From NCBI GenBank assembly GCA_024760905.1, contig CM045745.1, positions 2,538,501-2,602,500 on the forward strand: a stretch of 64,000 nt of DNA, given 5' to 3'. A program made the position numbers and the translations under genes. Source of the DNA: Plotosus lineatus. Lineage: Eukaryota; Chordata; Actinopteri; Siluriformes; Plotosidae. A model generated the notes under the pieces. It was not told the origin of the DNA. It ran no database searches and saw nothing but the letters and a program-made list of their open reading frames with translations. Positions 11,449-21,494 of the stretch are shown piece after piece. Positions within the stretch are counted from its first letter, which is position 1. Every line of letters begins with the position of its first letter.

Positions 11449-11708
11449 CCCCAATGCAGCTAACTGGCTTATCAAAGGCGGGCCATGTCTCTCACTGTTA
11501 ATGGTGAGAGGCATGTAAAAGAATTATTGCTGACTTTCGTAAAGAGTAGCTGCAAAGTCATCAGCGTGTTTCTGTCCCTTGCTAATAATGGTTGTGACAG
11601 GAAGGGCATCCGACGTAAAAACCTCTGCCAAATCAAACGTGCGAATCAGATGATTCGATGTGGTGACTCCCGAGTAAAAGGGAAAAAGCCGAAAGGAAGA
11701 CAGACATA
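11449..11708 (+). repeat. Mosaic SINE with RTE tail, head missing
   Basis: Second copy of the SINE at 8295. The tRNA-like head is lost; the body starts at CAGCTAACTGGCTTATCAAA. The RTE-derived tail is clear: GGAAGGGCATCCGACGTAAA, then GATTCGATGTGGTGACTCC and GGGAAAAAGCCGAAAGGAAG. A short ATACATAT repeat follows. Confidence 0.75.
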
Positions 11709-11762
11709 CATATATAAATATTTACATTCAACTGTTTATCATACTGACAAAACTGCATGTGT

Positions 11763-12165
11763 CAATGCAGGGGGGGGGGGCACCAGCCAGTGTGCCTCCC
11801 TCATGCCGGTCCCAAGCCCAGATAAATACAGAGGGTTGTGTCAGGAAGGGCATCCGATGTGATGTATTATGACTTGTATGATAGGTTGGACAGTAAGGAG
11901 GGAGAAAATGATTTATACAGGTTGGCACAGCAGAGAAATAGAGATGGTAAGGACGTGCAGCAAGTTAGAGTGATTAAGGACAGAGAGGGAAATGTATTGA
12001 CTGATGACAGAAGTGTGCTGGGAAGATGGTAAGAGTACTTTGAAGAGCTGACGAATGAGGAAAATGAGAGAGAACAAAGAGTAGAAGAGGTGACTGTTGA
12101 GGACCAGAAAGGAGCAAAGATTAGTAAGGGTGAAGTGAGGAGGGCATTGAAGAGGATGAAGAGTG
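11763..12165 (+). mobile_element. RTE-type LINE, copy B (5' end joined to middle)
   Basis: The first about 100 bases are the RTE 5' end: the G-rich run, CTCATGCCGGTCCCAAGCCC and GTCAGGAAGGGCATCCGA. At 11861 it jumps to the linker coding region (GACTTGTATGATAGGTTGG, in copy C at 13604). It ends at 12165 inside the RT N-terminal region (AAGAGGATGAAGAGTG), immediately followed by the 5' end of copy C. It is a deleted copy with a stop at 12030. Confidence 0.8.
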
Positions 12166-12292
12166 TAATGCAGCCATGAGGTGGGGGGGCACTAACCAGT
12201 GTCTCTCCCCCTCATGCCGGTCCCAAAGCCCGGAGAAATGCAGAGGGTTGTGTCAGGAAGGGCATCCGACGTAAAACCAATGCCAATTATTT

Positions 12293-14101
12293 ATGATGCA
12301 AATCAAAAGTATTACCTCCATACCGGATCGGTCGAGGCCCGGGTTAACAACGACCGCCATCAGTGCTGTCAATCAACAGGGTGCTGATGGAAATTGGACT
12401 ACTGTTGGTCGAAGACGTCGAAGAAGGAGAGGTGGGAGGCGTGTCCGTAGGCAGAGAGAGAAGAGGAAAGGCATGAGTCTAGGACTGAGAGTGGGGACTT
12501 TGAATGTTGGAACTATGCACAGAAAAGGTAGAGAGCTGGTTGACATGATGCAGAGGAGGAAGGTGGACATACTGTGTGTTCAGGAGACCAGGTGGAAAGG
12601 TAGCAAAGCTAAAAGCTTAGGAGCAGGGTTTAAGCTATTTTATCACGGTGTGGATGGGAAGAGAAATGGAGTCAGAGTCATCTTGAAGGAGGAGTTTGTC
12701 AGGAATGTTCTAAAAGTGAAAAGAGTGTCAGACAGAGTGATGAGTCTCAAGTTAGAAATTGAAGGTGTAATGCTCAATGTTGTTAGTGCTTATGCCCCAC
12801 AGGCAGGATGTGAGCTAGAAGAGAAGGAGAGATTCTGAAGTGACTTAGATGAAGTGATGCAGAGTACCACCAGAGGTGAAAGAGTGGTCATTGGTGCAGA
12901 CTTCAATGGACATGTTAGTGCAGGCAACAGAGGGGACGAGGAAGTGATGGGCAGGTTTGGTATCCAGGACAGGAACGCAGAAGGACAGATGTTGATAGAT
13001 TTTGCAAAAAGGATGGAAATGGCTGTGGTGAATACTTTCTTTGAGAAGAAACAGGAGCATAGGGTGACTTATAAAAGCGGAGGTAGGAGCACACAGGTAG
13101 ACTACATCTTGTGTAGGCGATGTAATTTGAAGGAAGTCAGTGACTGCAAAGTAGTAGTGGGTGAGAGTGTTGCCAAACAGCATAGGATGGTGGTGTGCAG
13201 GATGACTCTGATGGTGAGAAAGGTGAAAAAGGCAAAGGCAGAGCAGAAGACAAAGTGGTGGAAGCTGAAAAAGGAAGAGTGTCGTGTGGTCTTCAAGGAG
13301 GAGTTAAAACAGGCTTTGGGTGGCCAGGAAGTGCTTCCAAATGACTGGACAACCACAGCAAATGTGATCAGGGACACAGGTAGGAGAGTACTTGGTGTGT
13401 CCAAGGAAAGTAGATACTCTGGAAGGAAAGTAGATAAGGAGACTTGGTGGTGGAATGAGGAAGTGCAGGAGTGTGTACAAAGGAAGAGGTTAGCCAAGAA
13501 GAAGTGGGACATTGAGAGGACCGAAGAGAGTAAACAGGAGTACAGGGAGACACAGCGTAAGGCGAAAGTAGCAGTGGCTAAGGCCAAACAGAGGGCGAAT
13601 GATGACTTGTATGATAGGTTGGATAGTAAAGAGGGAGAAAATGATCTATACAGGTTGGCACAGCAGAGAAATAGAGATGGGAAGGACGTGCAGCAAGTTA
13701 GATTGATAAAGGACAGAGAGGGAACTGTATTGACTAATGACAGAAGTGTGCTGGGAAGATGGAAAGAGTACTTTGAAGAGCTGATGAATGAGGAAAATGA
13801 GAGAGAAAAAAGAGTAGAAGAGGTAACCATTGAGGAGCAGGATGTAGCAAAGATCAGTAAGGGTGAAGTGAGAAGGGCATTGAAGAGGATGAAGAATGGA
13901 AAGGCAGTTGGTCCTGATGATATACCTGTGGAGGTATGGAAGTGTCTAGGAGAGTTAGCAGTAGATTTTCTGACAAGAACATTCAACAAGGTACTAGAGA
14001 GTGAGCAGATGCCGGAGGAGTGGAGGAGAAGTGTGCAGGAGTGGAGGAGAAGTGTAAGAACAAGGGAGACGTGCAGAGTTGCAGCAACTACAGAGGGATA
14101 A
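12293..14101 (+). pseudogene. RTE copy C: endonuclease, linker and RT fingers
   Basis: An apurinic-type endonuclease that nicks target DNA. Visible motifs: LRVGTLNVGTM (12487), LCVQETRWKG (12572, catalytic Glu), LNVVSAYAPQ (12772), VVIGADFNGHV (12890), TQVDYILCRRCN (13094) and KQHRMVVCRM (13177, the His motif). The frame is stopped by TGA at 12836-12838 and resumes in the same frame. A basic linker rich in Lys/Arg/Glu (13200-13800) leads into the RT start GKAVGPDDIPVEVWKCLG at 13899. Start: the AUG at 12473 (MSLGLRVG) fits the family better than the upstream 12293. The frame breaks near 14030 by a tandem duplication. Confidence 0.85.
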
Positions 14102-15320
14102 AGTTGATGAGCCATACGATGAAGTTATGGGAAAGAATCGTGGAAGCTAGACTAAGGGCAGAGGTCAGCATTTGTGAACAACAGTTTGGTTTCATGCCAA
14201 GAAAGAGCACCATAGGTGCAGTGTTTGCTTTGAGGATGTTAATAGAGAAGTACAGAGAAGGTCAAACGGAGCTGCATTGTGCCTTTGTGGATCTGGAGAA
14301 AGCATATGACAGGATAACAAGAAAAGAACTGTGATATTGTATGAGAAAGTCTGGAGCGGCAGATAAGTATGTTAGACTGGTGCAGGACATGTATGAGAGA
14401 TGTAAGACAATGGTGAGGTGTGCTGTCGGAGTGACAGAAGACTTCACGGTGGAGGTGGAACTTCATCAAGGAACAGCTCTGAGCCCCTTCTTCTTTGCGA
14501 TGGTGATGGACAGGCTGACAGATGAGGTTAGACACGAATCTCTATGGACCACGATGCTTGCAGATGACATTGTGATCTGTAGTGAGAGCAGAGAACAAGT
14601 GGAGGAAAATCTAGAGAGGTGGAGGTATGCCCTGAAAAGGAGAGGAATGAAGGTTAGCCTCAGTAAGTCAGAATACATGTGTGTGAATGAGAAGGACCCA
14701 AGAGGAACATTGAGGTTACAGGAAGCAGAGATAAAGAAGGTGGAGGATTTTAAGTACTTAGGCTCAACAATCCAGAGCAATGGAGAATGTGGAAAAGAGG
14801 TGAAGAAGTGAAGAAGCGTGTGCAGGCAGGTTGGAATGGTTGGAGAAAAGTGTCCGGTGTGATGTATGATAGGAAGGTATTGGCAAGAATGAAAGGAAAA
14901 GTGTACAAGACGGTGTTGAGGCCAGCGATGTTGTATGGTTTAGAAACAGTGGCCCTGGGGAAAAGACAGGAGGCAGAGCTGGCGGTAGCAGAGATGAAAA
15001 TGTTGAGGTTCTCTTTGGGAGTAACGAGGATGGATATGATCAGGAATGAGCACATCAGAGGGACAGCCCATGTAAGATGTTTTGGAGACAAAGTCAGAGA
15101 GGCTAGATTGAGATGGTTTGGACATGTACAGAGGAGGGATAGTGAGTATATTGGTAGTCGGATGCTGAGGTTGGAACTACCAGGCAGAAGGCCTAGAGGA
15201 AGACCAAAGAGACGATTCATGGATGCGGTGAAGGAGGACATGAAGACAGTTGGTGTAAGAGAAGAAGATGCAGAGGATAGGGTGAGATGGAGGCAGATGA
15301 TTCGCTGTGGCGACCCCTGA
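14020..15320 (+). pseudogene. RTE copy C: reverse transcriptase and C-terminus
   Basis: Reverse transcriptase for target-primed cDNA synthesis. Motifs: NYRGIKLMSHTMKLWERI (14083), FGFMPRKST (14188), AFVDLEKAYDR (14280, motif A), LHQGTALSPFFFAMVMDRL (14460, motif B), LADDIVICSE (14557, motif C, where copies D and G have FADD) and KYLGSTIQSN (14752). C-terminal LPGRRPRGRPKRRFMDA is at 15178-15228. A TGA at 14332-14334 and an 8-base duplication near 14805 break the frame. The stop at 15318 overlaps the conserved 3' terminus. Confidence 0.85.
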
Positions 15321-15352
15321 AGGGAAAAGCCGAAAGGAGGAGAAGAAGAAGA

Positions 15353-15953
15353 ACTGGAAATCGGGATGGTATTGACAAGCCAAAAGGGGTGGTGCCATAA
15401 GAGTGCTAAAAGTATAAAAGACAAGGACTTTTAGGAGATTTTCAGACACGGCTGCCTCTCTACAGGAATGCATATCTGCTATATTGCGGAATATGACTGA
15501 ATAAAAGAGTTACCAGCTTTTTCTCATCCAGGTGGAAGCTATCTTCTTTATTCTATTAAAATTTAGCTCATTTATCAGTTATAAGAGAACACAGAAACCT
15601 ACGGCCACTTGAGGATCTGAAGATCTGATTTCTGACATATTTATTAGTGCAGAAACCTGGGAGTGTGAAGGCTGATGTGGGTCCAATACCTGAGGTTTAA
15701 GGGCTGTGGCTGCGAAGGACCACAAAGTGCCAGCATTTAAAAGCTGAGCTGAGCCTAAAGGTGAGCAGAACCTATTACTTTAAAGTCTGTTAGTTTATCT
15801 GGGGTCTGAGTAGTACAGTCCTTGCATGAGTGTAGGCAGTTGGCTTCATGCCAAAATTGTATGAGTGGTTATGAATGTTATAATAAAGTTACACTGTATG
15901 GGAACAGGGTCGGTGAAGGGGGTTTTCAGAGTTGCACTAATTTCTATTTCTGT
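15353..15953. other. Unassigned; possible old LTR remnant
   Basis: Contains AGTATAAAAG (15411) and, 90 bases later, GAATAAAAGAG (15500), a TATA-box and poly(A)-signal spacing like that of an LTR. No partner copy occurs in the window, so this is only a suggestion. No coding frame is present. Confidence 0.25.
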
Positions 15954-16443
15954 GTTTGATATCCTTTAACTATGTATTCATATTTGTTTCCCTATGGAAA
16001 AGCACAAAGTGTTCTCATAAGTATTATAACCAAGATGTTGTTTCTCTTTTCTCGAGAAACTGTTCCCAAATGGTCCATACAATTGTTCTTGTTATCAGCT
16101 CATTGCATCTACTTTGTACCTGTTTTGCCAGCTGTTCTTTTAAGTTTAGAGCTCAGGGCTCACACCTTGGGTGGGACAGTAGTTTTATAGTTTTATGGTT
16201 TTATTGTTTTATGACCCCCACCCATAAATACTGTAACCCACTTAGAATGGTATAAACACTCTGTTTACCTCTGTAAACTTCAGTGAACTTGTGAATAAAG
16301 AACTGGACTTTACTACGGTATTCACTCTTTATTGCAAGCTCCCCCAGAGCTCTGAGTGACACAGATGACTGATCCACAAGATGACCAGACCTCGCTCAGA
16401 GTCATCAAGAGAAAGAACTAGACAACAAAGAGAAATTCCAACA
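15954..16443 (+). repeat. ERV1 5' LTR
   Basis: The part 16200-16443 is repeated at 26398-26642, which shows it is an LTR. It has a TATA-like GGTATAAACAC (16248) and a poly(A) signal GTGAATAAAG (16292), and it ends in CCAACA just before the primer site. The left edge is placed at a TGTTTGATAT, the first reasonable TG with a matching inverted ACA end, but there is no duplicate to prove it. Confidence 0.6.
16248..16301 (+). promoter_or_regulatory. ERV1 LTR TATA box and poly(A) signal
   Basis: GGTATAAACA at 16248 is followed about 44 bases on by AATAAAG. Both are kept in the 3' LTR (GGTATAAATA at 26446; AATAAACA at 26492). Retroviral R regions normally start between such signals. Confidence 0.5.
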
Positions 16444-16447
16444 GTTT

Positions 16448-16465
16448 TGGGGACTCATCCGGGAT
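16448..16465 (+). promoter_or_regulatory. ERV1 primer-binding site, tRNA-Pro type
   Basis: TGGGGACTCATCCGGGAT starts four bases after the LTR end. It is the complement of a tRNA-Pro 3' end apart from two transitions relative to the usual vertebrate Pro site. It marks where minus-strand DNA synthesis began. Confidence 0.75.
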
Positions 16466-16598
16466 ACTCCTGATAATGCATCCATGAGGTGGGGGGCACT
16501 AACCAGTGTCTCTCCCCCTCATGCCGGTCCCAAGCCCAGAGAAATGCAGAGGGTTGTGTCAGGAAGGGTATCCGACGTAAAACCAATGCCAAACATTT

Positions 16599-17372
16599 AT
16601 GATGCAAATCAGAAGTATTACCCCCATACCGGATCGGTCGAGGCCCGGGTTAACAACGACCGCCATCAGTGCTGTCAAGCAACAGGGTACTGATGGAAAT
16701 TGGACTACTGTTGGTCGAAGACGTCGAAGAAGGAGAGGTGGGAGGCGTGTCCATAAGCAGAGAGAGAAGAGGAAAGGCATGAGTCTAGGACTGAGAGTGG
16801 GGACCTTGAATGTTGGAACTATGCAAAGAAAAGGTAGAGAGCTGGCTGACATGATGCAGAGGAGGAAGGTGGACATGCTGTGTGTTCAGGAGACCAGGTG
16901 GAAAGGTAGCAAAGCTGAAAGCTTAGGAGCAGGGTTTAAGCTTTTTTATCACGGTGTGGATGGGAAGAGAAATGGAGTCAGAGTCATCTTGAAGGAGGAG
17001 TTTGTCAGGAATGTTCTAAAAGTGAAAAGAGTGTCAGACAGAGTGATGAGTCTCAAGTTAGAAATTGAAGGTGTAATGCTCAATGTTGTTAGTGCTTATG
17101 CCCCACAGGCAGGATGTGAGCTAGAAGAGAAGGAGAGATTCTGGAGTGACTTAGATGAAGTGATGCAGAGTACCACCAGAGGTGAAAGAGTGGTCATTAG
17201 CACAGACTTCAATGGACATGTTGGTGCAGGCAACAGAGGGGACGAGGAAGTGATGGGCAGGTTTGTTATCCAGGACAGGAACGCAGAAGGACAGATGTTG
17301 ATAGATTTTGCAAAAAGGATGGAAATGGCTGTGGTGAATACTTTCTTCCAGAGAAACAGGAGCATAGGGTGA
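16599..17372 (+). pseudogene. RTE copy D: endonuclease
   Basis: Same endonuclease as in copy C with the 12836 stop absent: RVGTLNVGTM, LCVQETRWKG, NVVSAYAPQ and TDFNGHVGAG are open in one frame. The conserved G-A before DFN is changed to S-T. The likely start is MSLGLRVG at 16779. The frame is lost at about 17350, where a small deletion removes the segment before the TQVDY motif. Confidence 0.85.
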
Positions 17373-17420
17373 CTTATAAAAGTGGAGGTAGGAGCATACA
17401 TCTTGTGTAGGTGATGCAAT

Positions 17421-18113
17421 TTGAAGGAAGTCAGTGACTGCAAAGTAGTAGTGGGTGAGAGTGTTGCCAAACAGCATAGGATGGTGGTGTGCAGGATGAC
17501 GCCGATGGTGAGGAAGGTGAAGAAGGCAAAGGCAGAGCAGAAGACAAAGTGGTGGAAGTTGAAAAAGGAAGAGTGTCGTGTTGTCTTCAAAGAGGAGTTG
17601 AAACAGGCTTTGGGTGGCCAAGAAGTGCTTCCAAATGACTGGACAACCACAGCAAATGTGATCAGGGACACAGGTAGGAGAGTACTTGGTGTGTCCTCTG
17701 GAAGGAAAGTAGATAAGGAGACTTGGTGGTGGAATGAGGAAGTGCAGGAGTGTGTACAAAGGAAGAGGTTAGCTAAGAAGAAGTGGGACATTGAGAGGAC
17801 CGAAGAGAGTAAACGGGAGTACAGGGAGACACAGCATAAGGCGAAAGTAGCAGTGGCCAAGGCCAAACAGAGGGCGTATGATGACTTGTATGATAGGTTG
17901 GATAGTAAAGAGGGAGAAAATGATCTATACAGGTTGGCACAGCAGAGAAATACAGATGGGAAGGATGTGCAGCAAGTTAGATTGATAAAGGACAGAGAGG
18001 GAAATGTATTGACTGATGACAGAAGTGTGCTGGGAAGATGGAAAGAGTACTTTGAAGAGCTGATGAATGAGGAAAATGAGACAGAAAAAAAAAGTAGAAG
18101 AGGTGACCATTGA
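17421..18113 (+). pseudogene. RTE copy D: end of endonuclease and basic linker
   Basis: Starts at the EVSDCKVVVGESVAKQHRMV part with the catalytic His, then a Lys/Arg/Glu-rich linker (KWWKLKKEECRVVFKEEL, RLAKKKWDIERTEESK). It ends where an A run at 18085 shifts the frame. The linker probably contacts RNA or DNA but has no known fold. Confidence 0.8.
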
Positions 18114-19587
18114 GGAGCAGGATGTTGCAAAGATCAGTAAGGGTGAAGTGAGAAGGGCATTGAAGAGGATGAAGAATGGAAAGGCAGTTGGTCCTGATGA
18201 TATACCTGTGGAGGTATGGAAGTGTCTAGGAGAGGTAGCAGTAGATTTTCTGACAAGAACATTCAACAAGGTCCTTGAGAGTGAGCAGATGCCGGAGGAG
18301 TGGAGGAAAAGTGTGCTGGTGCCTATTTTTAAGAACAAGGGAGACGTGCAGAGTTGCAGCAACTACAGAGGGATAAAGTTGATGAGCCATACGATGAAGT
18401 TATGGGAAAGAATCGTGGAAGCTAGACTAAGGGCAGAGGTCAGCATTTGTGAACAACAGTTTGGTTTCATGCCAAGAAAGAGCACCACAGATGCAATGTT
18501 TGTTTTGAGGATGTTAATAGAGAAGTACAGAGAAGGTCAGAGAGAGTTACATTGTGCCTTTGTTGATCTGGAAAAAACATATGACAGGGTGCCAAGAGAA
18601 GAACTGTGGTATTGCATGAGGAAGTCTGGAGTGGCAGAGAAGTATGTTAGAGTGATGCAAGACATGTATGAGAGATGTAAGACAGTGGTGAGGTGTGCTG
18701 TCGGTGTGACACAAGAGTTCAAGGTGGAGGTGAGACTGCATCAAGGGTCAGCTCTGAGCCCCTTCTTGCTTGCTATGGTGATGGACAGGCTGACAGATGA
18801 GGTGAGACAAGAATCTCCATGGACTATGATGTTTGCAGATGACATTGTGATCTTTAGTGAGAGCAGAGAACAAGTGCAGGAAAATCTAGAGAGGTGGAGG
18901 TATGCCCTGGAAAGGAGAGGAATGAAGGTTAGCCTCAGAAAATCAGAATACATGTGTGTGAATGAGAAGGACCTAGGAGGAACAGTGATGTTACAGGGAG
19001 CAGAGATAACGAAGGTGGAGGATTTTAAGTACTTAGGCTCAACAATCCAGAGCAATGGAGAGTGTGGAAAAGAGGTGAAGAAGCGTGTGCAGGCAGGCTG
19101 GAATGGTTAGAGAAAAGTGTTCGGTGTGATGTGCGATAGGAGAGTGTCAGCAAGAATGAAGGGAAAAGTGTACAAGACGGTGGTGAGGCCAGCGATGTTG
19201 TATGGCTTAGAAACAGTGGCGCTGAGGAAAAGGCAGGAGGCAGAGCTGGAGGTAGCGGAGATGAAAATGTTGAGGTTCTCCCTGGGAGTAACGAGGATGG
19301 ATAGGATCAGAAATGAGTATATCAGAGGGACAGCCCGCGTAAGATGTTTTGGAGACAAAGTCAGAGAGGATAGATTGAGATGGTTTGGACATGTACAGAG
19401 GAGGGATAGTGCGTATATTGGCAGTAGGATGCTGAGGTTGGAACTACCAGGCAGAAGGTCTCGAGGAAGACCAAAGAAGAGATTCATGGATGTGGTGAAG
19501 GAAGACATGAAGGTCGTTGGAGTCAGAAAAGAAGATGCAGAGGACAGGGTGAGATGGAGGCGGATGATTTGCTGTGGCGACCCCTGA
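18067..19587 (+). pseudogene. RTE copy D: reverse transcriptase
   Basis: All core motifs are open: GKAVGPDDIPVEVWKCLG (18180), NYRGIKLMSHTMKLWERI (18362), AFVDLEKTYDRVP (18556), LHQGSALSPFLLAMVMDRL (18738), FADDIVI (18832) and KYLGSTIQSN (19028). One TAG at 19108-19110, where copies C and G have TGG, separates the C-terminus (19117-19587) with WFGHVQRRDS and LPGRRSRGRPKKRF. This is the least damaged RT of the family here besides copy G. Confidence 0.85.
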
Positions 19588-19834
19588 AGGGAGCAGCTGA
19601 AAGTAAAAGAAGAAGAAGAAGAAAGAAGAATCCGGGATACTCCTGATTAGGTAAGGAATTATTTATATCCTTTCTTTCCTGGTTGGCAGTATCAACAAAC
19701 TCGTTATCCCCATGAAGGTTGTCACGGGAAGAAATTAACTTGTTATCCTCGTGTGTGTTTCTGCGAGAAGAATAATACAGCACATGCTTTATAAATAATT
19801 TGTCTATTCCTCAGGATAGTTAATCTGTGTCACC

Positions 19835-20000
19835 ATGGGGAACATTTGTGGGTCACCAAAACTACCCAAACATAATCCAGAGGAAACCCCAAGGGATTGG
19901 ATAAATCACTGTAATTTGACACCTTGGTTAGATAATTTGGCCGGTTGGACTGAATCCCCACCACAATTTCTGTCATACCCGCACAGAGGAACTTTTTGAC
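19835..20000 (+). pseudogene. ERV1 gag matrix N-terminus
   Basis: AUG in a CACCATGGGG context. The product starts MGNICGS, a glycine-2 myristoylation signal that targets matrix to membranes, and contains LDNLAGWTE, shared with ERV2 gag (LSNLAGWTE). A TGA closes the frame after 55 codons. Further matrix-like coding follows in other frames to about 20280. Confidence 0.7.
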
Positions 20001-20306
20001 CCAAATCCTCTTGTCTTCATACAGACAAATTTATCAAGGCAATGGAGACCCTAATTGGAATTGTATGATTATATGTCTGAGTGCTATTCGAAGTGAATTG
20101 AAATGAAATCCATTTGGGATAAATGGCAAAACGTTAATGAAACTCGATCTATGTGGACGATGGTCCACAAACCAAAATCTAATATTAAACCTAAACCATC
20201 TAAGATTGCTGTGGTATCACCACCGTATACTGTTGCGTTGCCACCACCTACCAAAATCTGCTCCTGAATCTATGAATAATTATTTGTTCTCAACCCTATA
20301 AATTTC

Positions 20307-21240
20307 ATGTTTCCTTCAGTGACCAGGACTGTAAACCCGCCACGCCCACTTGGCGTCAAACCTAAAACTAGGAAGAAACAATCCGTCTGTCCTACTGAAC
20401 TGCCATTATTACAGTCTGACTCCGATGGAGAAATAGATGATAAAGATCCTGATGATGTCGGTCTTGATGCAGTTTTGAAGGTCCTACTGCCGCTTGAAAA
20501 CACCACTTGTCTTTGGTCTGTTGACTCTAAAGGGTTGACTGTCCACCCCCACTTCCCCATCTGAGTTAAAAGATATCATTAAAATGTTACCTTCACCTAA
20601 TAAACCTATGCACTTTGTGGATATGCTGATTAAATGCTCACGCCATTGCCAACTTACTGGTGCAGATTATTGTTTTATTCTATATGCCGCTCTCAGGGAG
20701 GCGTATGACAAGGTCTGCCTCCTCGAAGAAGTTCCGTGTCTCGATTATAAGAATAATGAATGGACAGCGATTGTTAAAACTGAGGGCGACCAGCAGATAT
20801 GTGCTAAAAGGAAGACAGAATACGATTATTATTGGAGGAACACAAAGCAATGTCTGCCAGACTTAAAAGAACAATTAACTCGTTATCTCCTCGCACGCCA
20901 GCAAGCTAATCGTGATCTTAGCCAAGTCATTAACTGTAAACAGGAGAAAAATGAACCGATGTCAAGGTTTTTCGCTTGCTTTCGCGTTACGTGGACCCTC
21001 TTGGGAGAAATGGAGTTAGTAGATGATGAAGCTAATCCTATGTTCATCACTACCTTCAAGAATAACGGTCTTCCTTCGATACAAAACGTTCTGAAATTTC
21101 AACTCGTTGATCACATACACATGACGCCCAGAACATTGGGGGAGAGGATTAGTACTATGGAGGGTGATGGCATTTTGGAATTTAAGAAATTGGCATGCCT
21201 CTCTATTGTGCGAGAAGACCATCCTTGCCAGCAGCAGTGA
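20307..21240 (+). pseudogene. ERV1 gag: proline-rich linker and capsid
   Basis: 20307-20564 is proline-rich then acidic, like the p12-type linker of ERV2. 20584-21240 is a 218-codon open frame of capsid character: VDMLIKCSRHCQLTGADYCF aligns with ERV2 (VDMLIRSTRYCQLTG), as do LTRYLLARQQANRDLSQV and NCKQEKNEPMS. The frame between the two parts is shifted near 20563. Confidence 0.7.
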
Positions 21241-21310
21241 GGAGACATGCAACATAATCATGATCACACTCCCTCTTGAGGTTCTTACCCTCAGGGGCCG
21301 TGCAGAGTAG

Positions 21311-21363
21311 GTACCTGTCATTATTGTGGCAAAGAAGGTCACTGGGCATATGAATGTAGATAG
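21311..21363 (+). pseudogene. ERV1 nucleocapsid CCHC zinc knuckle
   Basis: GTCHYCGKEGHWAYECR fits the retroviral Cys-X2-Cys-X4-His-X4-Cys knuckle exactly; a TAG follows. ERV2 has the same knuckle at 37700-37750. It binds genomic RNA in the family. Confidence 0.75.
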
Positions 21364-21494
21364 AAAAAGGCTGATGAAAGGAATCAGCAAAGAGCGTCTG
21401 CCCCTCCTTGTTCTAATCCTCCATCTGCTCCTCCACCACCTGTGCATCCTTGTACACATACATACACGCACACACCTCTTCCCATCGGTCCATA

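Larger units (their letters stand above)
12166..15352 (+). mobile_element. RTE-type LINE, copy C (near full length)
   Basis: About 3.2 kb, from the 5' terminal TAATGCAGCCATGAGGTGGG to the 3' end CTGTGGCGACCCCTGAAGGG followed by a GAA-rich tail at 15338-15352. It carries one long coding region for an endonuclease and a reverse transcriptase. This and copy D define the family ends. The 5' start agrees with that of copy D (16475, bounded by a target duplication). Breaks: TGA at 12836-12838 and 14332-14334 (both where copies D/G have TGG), a short duplication at 14020-14060, and an 8-base duplication near 14805. Confidence 0.9.
16475..19630 (+). mobile_element. RTE-type LINE, copy D (near full length) in ERV1 leader
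   Basis: It begins AATGCATCCATGAGGTGGGG and ends CTGTGGCGACCCCTGAAGGG plus a GAA-rich tail. It is bounded by an exact 17-base target duplication TCCGGGATACTCCTGAT at 16458-16474 and 19631-19647, part of which is the ERV1 primer site. This fixes both ends of the RTE family. Its coding region is broken by a deletion around 17353-17405, a frameshift in an A run at 18085-18093 and TAG at 19108-19110. Confidence 0.92.

Noticed and set aside
13102..14115. Long open frame on the minus strand (337 codons), with similar ones at 17096-18130 and 42230-43309
   Set aside because: They lie exactly opposite the RTE coding region in several copies, are rich in Ser/Leu/Phe as expected for the reverse of Glu/Lys/Arg-rich codons, and have no domain. 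They are shadows.
15400..15510. Promoter of a host gene (TATA box at 15411)
   Set aside because: The spacing to AATAAA is LTR-like and no exon or splice site follows; kept only as a possible old LTR.
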